From positions 64,549,811 through 64,613,810 of the forward strand of contig OZ024887.1 in the NCBI GenBank assembly GCA_964017195.1: a DNA stretch of 64,000 bases, given 5' to 3'. A program made the position numbers and the translations under genes. Below the pieces are notes generated by a model that had not been told where the DNA came from, made no database searches, and saw nothing but the letters and a program-made list of their open reading frames with translations. Position 1 is the stretch's first letter. Each line of letters opens with the position of its first letter. Positions 45,872 to 58,954 of this stretch are shown in pieces. The DNA comes from Siderastrea radians. Lineage: Eukaryota; Cnidaria; Anthozoa; Scleractinia; Rhizangiidae.

Positions 45872-48680
45872 ATAAATACCCGGGTGATTCGAAATCCGAA
45901 AACTGGCTTTCGCGATGCCAATCCCAAATTTCCTTCCCGTGTTGAGCCAGCAAAGGCAGAAATCATACCCAGCGGTTCCTCCAGGGTTTCCTTTTTGACA
46001 AAATGGCCAGCGAAGCCTTTTACATAGTCAGTGATTTTTTTGGTTTATTCTGTCCACGGTTTACAAAAACAGCAACGGAACTACTTTACAGGAAGCTACG
46101 GATTGTCACCACAGCTTATTGCTTTAGCATTTTTTCGGTTGTTTTGGAATATTGCCGTTTTGACAGACAATCAGGTAAATGCCGAACGGTGGACTCAGAT
46201 TTGATATTGATTTGTTCCTATTGTCATTCTTTAAAAAATCGTTTCAACTTACTTTTAAATGTCTTGAATTATTCGGCAGGTCCTGGTAGAATATCTTTAC
46301 CGTCCAATTGCAAAGTCTGTGGGATTCATACATCTGCCATCCAGATTTGAACACATTTATTGCAAATCCTGTATATACAAAACAAATTAGAAGTAAGAAA
46401 ATTTGCGTCCACGGAACTAGAACGCTGATTAGAAACTTATTAGCTTACATATCGGTCATTTTGATGTGAACTCCGTAGTTGAAATTTCAATTGACGTTGC
46501 GTGAGAAACATACACAGCGGTAAAAACAATGTAAACAAACTTACCAGTTAGTTAAACGGGAGGGAAGGCTGAAAACGTCGAGTCACATTTCTTTGCGCCT
46601 GGGATGCATTCCTGTTTTGCTCTTTTGCTCACGAAATTTTTTCACCTTGCTGACGATAAATTGCGTGTTCAAAAGCGAGGAAACGTCAGCGTATGAATTC
46701 GCATCAGCCGAAGAGACCCGAATATTCGAGCGTCAAAGTGTTTTAGTTTTAGTATAGGACTTTGTCGGCAAGCAAAGCGGCCGAAGTGCTGTCGGAAAAT
46801 GGGCGAATTTCTGTGGCGTATATTTGTGGCGTCACTTGCTTCATGTTCGCGTAATCGCTTCTTTGGCATTTCAGTCTCACCTTTCCAGCTGGTTCATCTT
46901 CGTTCTGCAGATACGGTGTGGCAAATGGTGTTATTGAGAAGCTATAACCTCCTGTGAGTGTCCGGTGGCGGTTTATCTCTCCGGTAAGTACATAATCTTA
47001 ACACTTGCTCTTCTTCGTCTTCGCGGCGAAGACTGTTTTTTATTTCCATCAACAATGTGTACAAAACGTTTTCAAATAATGGTTATTATGGAAACGTTTA
47101 TCTCTTTCTTTTCGTTTGGTTGTTTGTTTTCTGTTGGTCACTAGTCTTGTAGTTAAACCAGCGATATTACGACACATATGCAGCTGCATACTCAGCTTAT
47201 TGGCTTTGGTTTCACTTTATACTTGCAGCTCATACTTAACAGGAATATGTTATTTCTCTGTTGTTTGCTTATGGTCGCTAACTTTGACCACCTGTTTTAC
47301 ACACACAATTCATTTCAGTTTAAGCGAAAAACAGATTTTTTAAAGCTCAGGTAAATGTAAAGCATTTAAATGTAAAGCTCACTATGACTTTGCATCAAGC
47401 CGTGATATTAGTCAAACTCAAAGAATTTGTTTTACTTAGCTCGTCAACAGACGTGACAAAGTTTTATTCATGTTGGAAAGGCAACATGAAAACTGGATTG
47501 TGGTTAATAGAAAATCGGGAAATTTCAGGGAAGATTTTTGTCTGATGAGCGGCAACCTTGTTTTCCCGATCCTAAAATTCAGGTGACTATTGTGTTTTTC
47601 GTCTCAGTGAAAGTGAAAATTATATTGCCTTAATCAGGTCATTCATTATTGTTTAACAAGAACAACCTAAAGAATTGTACCACATGACCAGACTAGCATA
47701 ACTCTGTTGAGGGTTGCATTAATTATAGTTTAGTTTCACTTAAATATTTTTAGGTTTATTCAGGCCAGTACCTGGACTTAATGGCTAAAAAAGACCAGAA
47801 CATTTGTCACTCCAAAAGGGAGAAGGGCCAGCAAAGAGGGTTATCAAGGAAAGGATAAATCATAGAACTGTAAGTAGATAAATTCTTTCTTTTAGGTTGG
47901 AATACGCTTGAGGGGAGAGCTTACAATTTTAATTGGCAAGACATGGGTTGGAGATAGGTCAGAATGACAATTCCTTCTGTGTGACATCATCTGCTATTTC
48001 AAAGAAAATTGACAAAAAATCTCTGCTTACTATGCATTGCTTTTACAACCTGTCCCTGTGGCAAAATAAAAATCAAACAATGGGAAGCATTATTTATTTT
48101 TAGTTACTTCAGGTATCCTGATCATAACCTAGGAGTGCTACAAACTCCCTTTGTGTGCACTATTTAACCCACTTATTTGCCTCAAGATCAACAGGCATGC
48201 ATGTTCTCCACACATCTAAGGTACTACTTGGGAGAATTTTGTTCAACATCAAGACTATGACTTTTATGTTTGATCAACTTTCTTTACTTTGCTTCTCACA
48301 AATATATGATGCCTGCAACAGGCCACAGACACTGAAAAATATGAAGTGGTCAATAGATTGCAAGAGTTGTTCTGCAAGATGTTAGTATGTGTATTAATTT
48401 TACAATTGATACTAAGGTGATTCCATTCAGTTAACCCCTGGTGTGATAACACCAGGGAAGCCCTCTGTGTGTTATTAAGTGCTACCGCAACAGTCATAAC
48501 ATAGTTGTCATTTATCCTGATGTTCAATTTCTTGCTTTCAGCTGAAGAAAGAATTCCTAGTGAAGTGAAAATTCTCCTGGGTGGAGACAAAAAACAGGAC
48601 AAGCAAGAACACAGACATTGAAAAAGAAAATGGAAAAAGAATTTAGAGTAACTCCTTAAAGTGGATTAAGCATTTGGTGG
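45872..48680 (+). other. Possible non-coding or decayed multi-exon transcription unit
   Basis: Exon-like signals on the plus strand: a segment ending in a strong GTAAGT donor at 46983; a segment 47755-47868 between TTTTTAG and GTAAGT with a 23-codon frame; a segment starting 48317 after CCTGCAACAG that reads ATDTEKYEVVNRLQELFC before GTATGT; and one starting 48541 after CTTGCTTTCAG that reads openly for 26 codons (EERIPSEVKILLGGDKKQ) in one frame. Frames do not join into one protein, because the second segment has stops in all frames. No family recognised. The 115-codon frame 46003-46350 is unsupported. Confidence 0.2.
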
Positions 48681-50459
48681 AAAAAGTAGAAATATATTTA
48701 TTGATTTTTTTAAATTTTTTGCCTATAATTAAAATGGACACTTGTTAATTAAAATGGGAACGAGGGCCCGGTTGTTCGAAAGCCGATTAGCGTTAACCTT
48801 GGGTTAAATTTTGTCCAGGCTTTCTGATTCTCTTGATGTTAAAAAGTGTTACCGCTGCTAACTTCATGTGGCAATTTAAAGTAGCCAGAGTCAAACTGTT
48901 AAGTGAAAATAATTTACTGGAATCCACCTTGCTTTAAACAACCAGGTCCTGACATAGTCTGTTTCCTGACCATGATGGTCTGTTTCCATCATTTGTGTTG
49001 GGGAGATCAAAGTGGTTAAATTTGGCCTTTTCTAACGTGTAATTTTACAAGAATGGTGCCATCTTATCACACTATACTTAGCCATTTTGACCTCACAGAC
49101 ATTCATGATGTCCAAATTACACCATTTGCAAAGGAGACTGACATGGAATATTTTCTCTTGGTCACATATCCCATCCTGCATGCAATGACCCAGTGAAAAA
49201 TGTTTTTCCCTCATAGTCCTCTTTGGCATCCATCCACATGAGCAAAATCAAATTAAGTGTCTTTACTACCTTCAAGGGTTCAGGGGAAACATTGATGCTT
49301 ATTTGGAAGATTTGAAATTTATCACAGCATCTCCCCCCCCCCCCTCCCCCCCATCACCACAGCCTGCCTCCAACCTCCCTGTTCCTTTCAATAAATAAGT
49401 CTATAGGGAAGATGTTACTTTTAAAATAGGGGCAATTGATTCCCAACCGGCCAGGGGGACAGAGGGTACACCCCCCTGTATAAGCTATATAGATATCTGC
49501 TACCCCAAGGGGTATGGCTTTTTGGTTTGGAAATGGGTATGAATTTTGACTGTTTTGGTCTGAAAGTCTGATTTGGGTACCAGATCTGAAAATGGGTATG
49601 GATTCAGAGGTTAGGGCTAAAAACATGTATTGGAAAGTTACACTGGAGAACTTGGCAGCACACCCCCACTAAAAATTCCTAGGAGTACCCCCCTCCTCCT
49701 GGGATGTGAATAGTGAACTTAAGAGTAAATGCACTTAGCCTGATGTTGATCAGTGTAAATTATACGATACTACATCTGTACTCACTGCCCTGTATGAAAA
49801 ATGACTAGTTAATTTTTAATCATCAGAGGTTAAATAAGGAAACAGTAAAAAATTGGGAAATTGAGCTGTGTTGATTGTGCTCAGCTTGGGACCACATGCA
49901 GCTTATTTTCCCCAGAAAGTGAATAGCAATAGATTGCCAGTAGACTACTAACTTCTTCTGGTATTGGTCATCGAGTTAGAGTAAAGGGCTCTTAATTGTT
50001 CTGTTTTCTTATGAAAAGGTTGATAATCTTATTTTTATCGTTGAGGACACTCTAAGGAGACGTATGTGTAGGATATGGTATGTTGTATAAGCATTTCATT
50101 GGACCACAACCAATCAACAATAAAGGATTTCTAACTACCCCCTGTTGCGTCCACGTTTTGACACTTTGAGTATTGTTAGTACTTGGGCCAGTAAAGGTTC
50201 TGGAAGAGACAATTTGTCAGTGTGGGGATGGAAGTTTGAAGAATTTCAGCTCATTTGTAGGAGTCACTCAAGGGTCATCTCATTGTCTACACTTTTGATA
50301 AACACTGGGTTTTTTATAATCCTTCATTGTCAGCAAATTTCTTTCGATTTGGATACGACGGTGGAGAAGGAAATGCCGTTTCAACCTGAATAGAAAACTG
50401 ACTTTATACCCACTGAGTGTGTCAACTCAAAATTTACTTAAAGACCAGGTAATTTTCAA
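48681..50459. other. Non-genic stretch with C-rich simple sequence
   Basis: Poly-C tract at about 49331-49352 and a GGGTATG-repetitive segment near 49500-49600. No gene recognised. Confidence 0.4.
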
Positions 50460-50900
50460 GTTGGTTTTCGTGCCCAGCATGTGGAGTCAATTTTCATACT
50501 GGCCATACAAAGTCGATTTTCATGCCGGGCATGTAGAGCCAGATTTCATGCCGGGCATGAAATGTGGCTCGACCGAGAGAAGACTGGGCTGAGACGAGAA
50601 CAAAAGTCATGCCGGGCATGAGATTTCGATTTTTTTATGCCGGGCATGAAAATCGAAATTTCATGCCCGGCATGAACTTTTTTCGTCTCAAACCCAGTCT
50701 TCTCCCGGTCGCTCGGTACGGATTGTCCCTGAGCAAAAGAACATCCCGGGCATGAACTTTTCCGAAACATGCCCTACCAAATTTTTTCCTCAATGAACTC
50801 CTCTTTAGTTTGCTTCCAACAGTTTTGGGTTTAGAGAGGCATGAAAAAATGCGTTACATGCCCAACTAGAGGGGATACCCGGTCGGAAGTAGTACATTTT
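50460..50900. repeat. Array of CATGCCSGGCATG palindromes, cluster 2
   Basis: Palindromes at 50521-50533, 50547-50559, 50608-50620 and 50662-50674, with degenerate forms at 50636 and 50742. Four of them sit in a larger inverted repeat whose arms are about 50565-50600 (GACCGAGAGAAGACTGGG) and 50683-50725 (CCCAGTCTTCTCCCGGTC). Confidence 0.75.
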
Positions 50901-52521
50901 CCCCTACATGCCATGATCCATGTAAAAAAGAGCCTTTGATTTTTAAGATCGTTGAAAGTAATACCCACGAAGGCATTTCTTCATGCCTCTTATGTCTCAA
51001 AAGAGGTTTTCGTGGCTCCAGAGAGGTCGTTGATCATGTTTTGGCATTAAAATGGCCAAAAAGCATGCCTATACGATTAAAACTGTAAATTTTTAACTGA
51101 AATTTCACTTTCCAAGCCGTTAATAACCGTCCTGGCTGGCAAATTTGAAGGCAATAATTTCCTGGCTAGCATTGCTATCAAATGTGCCACTGGCTGGGAA
51201 AACGGAATCCTTCTAGCGATGCTTGCTGGCAAATGAAACTCTCACTGTTTAGCTTGCTGGCTCTGAAGAACGGATAAATTTTTGCCAGCAAAAATATTTA
51301 TGGCCCAAAAATAACTCGGTGATTACTAAATAACATCTTAGAGCAACAATCAATCAATTTAAGAAAAAAAATTCGTTGGGTACTCCTGTTTCTTACGCTC
51401 TTAGCTCACAAAAAAATAAATTGGTTTTCAACAAGTGACTGATCCTTTATTAATTGAAATCGTGTCCTTTGCCCTGAAAAGCCGGGTCAATTTGAAGAAA
51501 ATTTCCATCTGCTTTATTTCATCCATGCCAATTGTAAAGTCTGCGGGATGAAAGCCCCATTAAAAGTACAAGCGATTTCAGGAAGGGGAATAACAAAAAA
51601 GTGTTGTACCATTAATTGCTATTTTAAACCCCATTATTTCACTATTCCGGTCACGAAAAAAAAAGATCACATTTAAGAATCGTGATTCCAAAACAAATTT
51701 TAAACGTTTATTATATTATGCAACCCCCAACAGTTTCATTTCATGTTTCCATTTAACCCCTGCAAGCAGATCGCGTGCTCGCGTCTTCAACGTGGCCGAG
51801 CTAAGGCAAGATTGAAAAGAGTATCTTCACACAGGCCTGACGTAATTTTATTTTTCAGGTGAGAAATTTACTGCTCTGTACTGAATAGTATATTCTGATA
51901 TCAGCATATATTTAAAACGACTCTTCTAAAGCCCATTGAAATGCTGAATTCTGGCAAGACTTTTAGCTATATACCATGCTAATATATTCGACCAAAATTG
52001 ACGCATGACTTCAAGAAAGAGAAAATACTGATTTGAACAGTTTAAAGAATCCCACAACTTAAGCACGTTTATCTTTGAGATCTGGCGCCAATTACCATTT
52101 CATTATAACCTTAGCCTTTGGTTGTCCAGTTAAGTTCTTTGTCCCCGTAGCAGTTAAAAGTCAAAGTCATATTTAAACATTTTGCTCATAAAAGTTCTCC
52201 CTTATATACAGCATTTTCAGTTCTACAGTGTTCGATCTAACATCGACGTAATGTTGAAACATGTTTGTAATAAAACAAGATGTGTGCAAACAGCATTAAA
52301 TTGATCGCTAATCGTTTTAATAACCAGCGATGATATGACATGCAAAATGGCCGCTTTTGTAATAATTCGTCATGTTTTTTAACATATAGTGAAAACATAA
52401 ATTTGTCTCCATCGTCATGAAGAAATTTTTGAGCAGCTTATTACAAGAGTGGTTTGGTATTAAAACTGGTTATACTTGTTTATTGAACTAATGGCACCTG
52501 TCTCTTATATTTGTATTACAG
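50901..52521. other. Non-genic stretch upstream of ligand gene 2
   Basis: Degenerate GCTGGCAAA-type phrases recur at 51130-51290 and also near 38940-39000. No gene recognised; the promoter of gene 2 is not identifiable. Confidence 0.4.
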
Positions 52522-52622
52522 GGCGGGAGATAACGATATTAAAGCCCAGTGTTAACCAGGACGCACGCCAGTTGTCACCCCTAGACTGAGTGAAGCGTGG
52601 TGCCGGTAAAAACAGCCTGAAA

Positions 52623-55397
52623 ATGAAGGTAAAGTAGTTCTTTCTGTTGAAATTTGTGAAACGATTCATCATAGAACATCATGTCTCCTTATCACATTTA
52701 CAAAGATATTACGTGGCCGCAATGTCCCTCAGTGCCAGCAGTTTTTCTCTGTATGCAAAGATTTTATTCCCTCTTCCAACTAGCTTAGCTATGTCCGAAT
52801 TATTATTTTCCCATTTGAAGAATAATCTAACGTTAAACATGAGAAATATTTTATTCGCTTTCTGGAAAAGCATTCAACTATTAAAAAATTAAAGTACGAC
52901 TAATCTTCATGTTGCCAAAGAGTATTGATCAGTCACCGAGAAGAATTATGAACTTTGGGGGATAAAACGTTGAATTTTTTAAATTAGAATTTTACTCGTC
53001 ATAACATTGATAGCCACTCAAGGAAAAGATACGGGCAGCGACCGAGTATAACCTATTGAATGTCGAAAATTGAAACTGCTGTTTAAAGGGAAAATGTTTC
53101 ATCGGATTTAGTCATCTATTGTTTAAAATTCAGCTATTTTCTTTCAAGGATTTCCATAAGTTACTGTCAGTAATAATTTGGCTGGTGTATTATTCATAAC
53201 TGCTGTTTTAAAAGCGACCCACTGGGAGAAAAATTAATTTGTTTTCGATAAAGAAAACAAACCCTAAATCAAACATAATGATACTAGGTTAACACTAATC
53301 AATTCTATTGGCAGGAATTGTGTTAGCAGATGAAGAAATGGAAAGATAAATATATTTTGCGAGGGCGGCGCATAAAAATTATCCTAACGTATAACTAAAA
53401 ACCCGAAATGTTTTCTGCAGATTGAGTTGCATGTTGTTAGAAAGCTCTGAATATGATCAAGATTTCGTGCGTCTTGTTTGGCTCCCTAATTTGAGCCTAT
53501 CAGGCCATTTCTTTCTATCATAGAGGAGTCACCCGTGTAAAATGAAGGAAAGAGACACTTTTTATAAACGTTTTGGGCAGTCAAGCGCCCAAACTATTAG
53601 GAAGCAGAGCGGCGGAGTGGTTAGAGCGCCGGACTTGAAATACAGTCAATTTCAAGTCCAGTTTTGTTTACTAGGTGGAGTTGTTCTCTGTGAACTCCTC
53701 GGCCACACTTGTAGATAGTCAACTGGTCCGCCTCCCGCCAGTTGGAGATCTTAAACTGTTACGTTGAATTTGTATTATTCATGCGAAGTTGCATTGAATT
53801 GTATTAGAATTTATATCGATTGGTAACGCTAGTCCCAACCTTACCCTAATCTTTCCTTGAAAGAAAGTCACTTCTCTGCTGTAAGCTAACTTGGGGTAGC
53901 TAAGTGCACAGCCACTATGAACACAGCATTTCCATTATTTTTACTTTCCACCAATCAGCCACAGAGATTCGCTCATGGCTGAGTGAAATATGTTTATTTT
54001 TCAGTAGACTATAATCTTCTAAGTAAAGGTTAAAACTATTTTCGGGCCTGACAGCTCCTGGTGAGGTCTATGTTGTAATTGTTAATATATTTTTCTAAGG
54101 AAATAAACACTGTCTGAGACCAATGTTTACTTAAAATGTTTAAACAGGAAATATTTTGTCGATTTAGTTACAGCTTACTGCTTATAGGCTTTTAAACAGG
54201 TAGTCAGTCGAGCATGACAAATCGTGCAACTTGTCTATAAAACGCAAGTTGTATTCTCGAAAATGTTTGCGAAGCAAGATGTTATAACGATTGCACTTTC
54301 TTCTACTATTTAATTTTATGCAACCTTAATAATGTGACCTAGCCTTAATGTTTTATTGTTAGTAATAATTTTATACTTCATTTCTGATACAGGGTTTTAC
54401 TTATAATCCCCGATCCTAAATTCTTATTATCTCCGATCCTCAATTTTTGCTTTAAATTTGCTTTTGCTTTATTCTGTAGGTTTTAGGTCAGTCTCGATTT
54501 CTCACAGCTGTGGCCCTTCTACTGATTATTGCTGGTGTTAACTCGTTGCCCAAAAGAAGAAAACCTTTTCTTCGAAAAGAAGCGCTTCAGTTCTTAAGGA
54601 AAAGCTCGGATAAATGGGGTCTAGAAGAAAACGAAGAGCTCGAGGATTACGAGGTACGTGACAATGAGCTTGCTCCGCCTGCACCCCCCACAGAAGGGCC
54701 CGCACCAAAAGTCCATCCTTGTTTTAACACCAAAGGAAATAAAACCGTGACAACTCCCGAAGGTGAGAAAATCCTCTGCTTGGTTCCTTCCGATGACGAC
54801 CTGCTGAAGATCATCAAGCAATCTGGAGGCTTCAACAATCATTACGTCGCTGTCACTGTAGAAGAAGCAGAAGAATATTTTGAAAATCCTTTCGATCCCA
54901 TTGTGCAGTCACAGAATCATCCAGAACCAGGTTGGATATGGTCCAGAGGGCTAAATGCCACCGGAAGGCGTCGCCGATCCATAGAAGACAACGAATACGA
55001 AACCGCTGAGGCAATATCAAACGACGACCGAACAAAACGAAGTGACAGCACCGGGCTTCGCTCGTGCGTGCGCAGAGGTGAGCGGAATTCCATGGGGCTG
55101 GTTCACCTCTGTGAGGAATGCTGGTGGGTTACCAAGCTTCCAGATGACAAGTTCCCACGATACATCAATGAACGCATCTGCGGCAAAGATGGCACCAGTA
55201 TCTCTCCTCCCTCTGATTTCTGCAACAGTTGGAACGGTCAATGCATCCAGCGGTCGATGACGCAAGATCTTCTGGTAAGAACCAATCGGTACCAAAGAAT
55301 TCAGTCACCTGATCCTCAGTATAGCGTAGTCTACAAGCAGGTATGGGAGCCATACGGTCAGCCCATCAGAAGCTGCTGCCAGTGCCAAAACTTTTAA
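52623..55397 (+). CDS. Secreted cystine-knot ligand candidate 2, Trunk/PTTH/noggin-like
   Basis: Coding exons 52623-52628 (ATGAAG, donor GTAAAG) and 54480-55397 (after TTCTGTAG) join in phase 0 to a signal peptide starting MKVLGQSRFLTAVALLL; about 307 residues. The start exon begins at 52522 after TGTATTACAG, so at least one further 5' UTR exon exists. The pro-region has an acidic/proline stretch, then VHPC...CLVP and FNNHYVAVTVEEAEEYF shared with paralogue 3. RRRR (165-168) and RTKR (186-189) are likely convertase sites. The mature part of about 118 residues has nine cysteines: one early, CEEC (213-216), DKFPRYINERIC, two more, then CCQC (301-304), with VWEPYGQPIRS before it. This fits the Trunk/PTTH/noggin pattern. 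An N-glycosylation site (NAT) precedes RRRR. Function inferred: secreted, proteolytically matured ligand. Confidence 0.85.
53605..53850 (+). mobile_element. tRNA-Ser-derived SINE in intron of ligand gene 2
   Basis: GGCGGAGTGGTTAGAGCGCC is an A-box region and GGACTTGAAAT resembles the anticodon arm of tRNA-Ser(TGA). This arm is extended to an 11-bp hairpin (GGACTTGAAAT/ATTTCAAGTCC). A SINE-like body follows. No intact B box, so it is a decayed copy. Confidence 0.5.
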
Positions 55398-55496
55398 GCT
55401 GTTGTTTTTGTAGAAACAGAGACCATAAAACGCCCTTTACACGGTAACTAAAGTTGTAAAATCCGTCTTTTCACGTAACAAATTCAAGCCGACATC

Positions 55497-55502
55497 AATA
55501 AA
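55497..55502 (+). terminator. Likely polyadenylation signal of ligand gene 2
   Basis: AATAAA about 100 bases after the stop, followed by several overlapping AATAAA/AATGAATAAAA strings. Confidence 0.6.
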
Positions 55503-55632
55503 TAAATAAATGAATAAAACTTAATTTACCCTGCAGAATGGATCAGCGGATACAAGCTAATTCATATCCCAGTTTAACTGAAATTCATTCCATAACCTTT
55601 TCTCTGATACTAAAAGTATACACTACATCATA

Positions 55633-55870
55633 AGGCGGCGTGGCCTAGCGGTTAGCCCTCTGCACTTGCAGGCTATTCGAGGCCCCGAGTTAAAATCCTT
55701 TCCCCTAGCCCCGAATTCAACACCTCCACCCTCTTTTGCTAGTCAGTGACCTGAAACTCCTACCAGATGGGTTTCTTAAATATGTTATATTTCCTGTCAC
55801 TGCAGTTATTTGTTTCATAAATATATTCGGCCCCCAAAGAAGTTGGCTTTAAACCCAACCTTGCATAGAT
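55633..55870 (+). mobile_element. tRNA-derived SINE
   Basis: GGCGGCGTGGCCTAGCGGTTAG gives an A box and CGAGTTAAAATCC a B box about 45 bases later; an AT-rich tail follows. Internal spacing is tRNA-like, but acceptor pairing is not preserved, so a SINE is preferred over a tRNA gene. Confidence 0.5.
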
Positions 55871-58800
55871 AAAAGTTGCTTGAGATGTTAGTGAGCAACC
55901 TTTAAACTTAACACCGAAGCATTTATACTATCAAGATGAAAAGCTTACAAACTTTAATTTGCCGTGTGAAAGCACCTTTACGCAACCATGACAGCAACGC
56001 CATGGCAAATGTCACTAAAAAAGGGAATTCAGTTTCTTTTGTTCTTCTTTTCAACTTTCCCAACTTATTTAATTGCAACTAAAGCCGACTAAGATAACGC
56101 AGTGAACCAATTATCAGAGCACTAAAACACCGGCGCAACCGGTGCCAATTGTACGAAAACAAAACTGGCAAGACCAAGTCGCGTTTTCACTATCTCGTTG
56201 CTGAATGGCTGAAAAATTTGCACAATAAATATTATAGTTCTTGCTAGATGTAAACCAAGGGAAAACAGATAGGGTAGACTGTCGCTCTCTCAAGCAAAAA
56301 GTTGTTAGAAAAAGCAGAAGCTCGACATATCCTGTAGGAAATTACTGTGAACATACGGTATAGTACAAAAGCGAAGCAAGTTTTTGTTTGACCAATCCGG
56401 AAGTCAGTTACCATACAACAGTATACGTGTCCAAGAAAAACGGGTTTCTGTTCAAAATGTCTAGTAGTATAAAATACTATAGCAAATTACTGCACAACAG
56501 CATGAAAAGAAAAGACTTCCTGTTTCAGAAGTAAATTACTGCGCATGCCAGTACAACACTATCCAAGAAAAACGGTGCTCTGTCTCGGGATAGCGAGAGG
56601 CCAAACAATCATTCTTAAACAGTCCATATTTGAAGCTTATTGTTTAATCTTTAATTTATATTATTTCTATTCAAGACTCCCACACGATAAAATAAAAGTA
56701 CGGTAATTAGTCAATTGAACAATTAATCAATCAAAAATTAATTAATCAATCAATCAATCAATCAATCAATTTTCAGTCAGTCAGTCAATGACTCAGTAAA
56801 TCATTCAACTGATTCAACTAGTCATTTTTTAAAATATATCCAAGTTGGATTTTAAGAGCGTTAGTAATATTTTAAGTGCGGTGGGAAAGGAGCTATTACG
56901 TGTGAAGAACGATTGGTATTCAAAAACGTTAAGCCAGTCTTTTTGAGTAACTAGTGCGTATTACACGAATCGTAAATTTTATCGCCGCTACTGCTGCAAT
57001 GCAAATCAGTTCATGTTATCTCCCCCAATTGAAGTCCATTGTTCAGTTATTGGAGGGCATCAGGGTGACCTGATGGTTCCTTAGCAGAACATGGTTGCTC
57101 TTAGTTTTTCTTTCTGTTTTATTATGTTTTACTTACGTTTTTCTTCAAGTCCTGTAACACGAGCTTGACTTTTGAAATGATTGACAATTATAGTAATTGA
57201 CAAGTGCGAGTAGCCAGTGATGATGTTGATATTACACTTCATTTCTGTTTACGTTACTGCAAATATGGTAGCATGACAAGAGTTTCTATTAATTCATAAT
57301 CATAATCCTCACAAAATAGGGTTCCCAACACACAACCTCTGTATGTATTCGATTGTACTGAAATTTAATTCTTTTTGTTTACTGACAGCTCACTTACTCC
57401 TAGAAATAACTAATCATATTGCCACCTCTATGGTAATGGTAATGCATTTATACATATTCAAGGCTCTATAAATATTCAAAAGTGCTCTAAATTTCTAACT
57501 AAGAGGTGAAGATCGATATTGGAGCGCAAATCACAGCCGCAATCCAAGCCTCCTTCCACCCAAGCAAACCCAAGGGATATAAACAAGTGCAGCATCAGAA
57601 GTTTAAAAAGGAATGAAGCTTGATAAAACACGAAAGCTGGTTTCTTAATTACTTCTTGAATAGGCTTTTTTGAAATAAGAACTTACGAAACAATGAATAA
57701 AGGATAGTTTAAATCCCTTTCCCCCTCTAGCCCGCTTGAATAATCAGCTGAATAGCTAGTTCAAGAGAATAACCATGCTGTCTATTTCCTAAGACAACCG
57801 GGCCCAGGATTATAACAAAATATAATGACTAAACGAGGAAAACGTCATATATCCATCAGCGGTTTTCGCAGCCGACCGCATTTGCGGATTAGTGCGCTGC
57901 AGATCTTCTTCAGGCGGACAATGTGCAAACCCGAGGGAGTTTTAGCAGTGTTTTGCGGGCATTAAAAATAAATCCCCCCTGGAAGAAATCAACGCTTAAA
58001 GCTGTCAGAAATCAGATGTCTTTTTTATTTTAACTAACTAGGGTATCCAAAAGTTATTAATTGTGAATTTTGAAAATGTGAGAACTCAAGCGACAAAGTG
58101 TTATGTATCCGACTGTGTCGTGAATTGTCGAAAGCAAAGACATTCTCAAGGAAGTTTTAAATTGTTTTCCTTTTTTCTTTTTTGTTTTTGTTTTTTGCAC
58201 ATTTTGCTTATTTGAGTCTACTAATAGCAAAATGTTTATAAAACACGTCGAATTCTCGACATTTTGACCCGGTATTAATTTTTCCGAATACTGTTGGGTT
58301 AACTCGTGTTTATCATCATACAACCATGACTTTTCTTGTTCAAAAAATGGGTACTTGTTGACTGTTGTTAAATTAAAAAAATACAAAGCAAAAGAAAATT
58401 TATCCTGCCAAATACCCAAGGTTTAGTGGACTCCGCCCACCCCACCCCCTCCACACTCACACACCCACATGCGCAGTTCCGTTTCTAACAAAATATCATG
58501 GTAATGGTAATGTGTGCAACCCTTTCAAAAACTATTTCGTGAAAACTAACCATGCTCTAAATACACGAAACAATCATTCATCTGTCCAGCTGCCAAGGAT
58601 GAAACTGGAGATTGGCCGTCAAAGATTTTTTTAGCTGCCCTATGTTTTAACTCTTTACCACTAGACATTAGAAAACAAAACTCTAGAATTTTATTCAGGA
58701 AACAGCTTAACGAACATTTTATGTTTTGAACAATTTTTCATCCTCATCTAGTTTATGAAATTTTTATAATTCAGATTTTTGACCTTAGATTAGACTTTAG

Positions 58801-58919
58801 ATTTTAGCTTTTTGATTTTAGATTTTAAATATTTGGCTTTTTTTTGAGGCTTTTATGTTACAGGATCCCATTAATAATAGTGCTCTTGCACTGAAGGGTT
58901 ATCCTGTTAAAATATTCGC

Positions 58920-58951
<32 letters not shown>
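55871..58951. other. Non-genic AT-rich region with microsatellites
   Basis: ATCA tetranucleotide repeat at about 56742-56770 and a TTA repeat at 58920-58951. TGGTAATGGTAATG occurs at about 57430 and 58500. No gene recognised; the 120-codon minus-strand frame at 58057-58419 is low-complexity. Confidence 0.45.

Positions 58952-58954
<3 letters not shown>

Noticed and set aside
46003..46350. 115-codon plus-strand frame starting MASEAFYIV
   Set aside because: No family resemblance, and the codons continue through AT-rich intergenic sequence.
50521..50754. p53-family response elements
   Set aside because: CATGCC/GGGCATG resembles half-sites, but the outer bases (GAAA, TTTC) break the purine/pyrimidine rule; only the shared CATG core fits.
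54510..55397. IL-17-like identity for the ligand family
   Set aside because: IL-17 also has a P-x-x-I-x-E-x-x-C region and a terminal CxC, but the paired CxxC start, the W-x-x-Y before the last cysteines and the overall spacing fit Trunk/PTTH/noggin better. It remains the main alternative.
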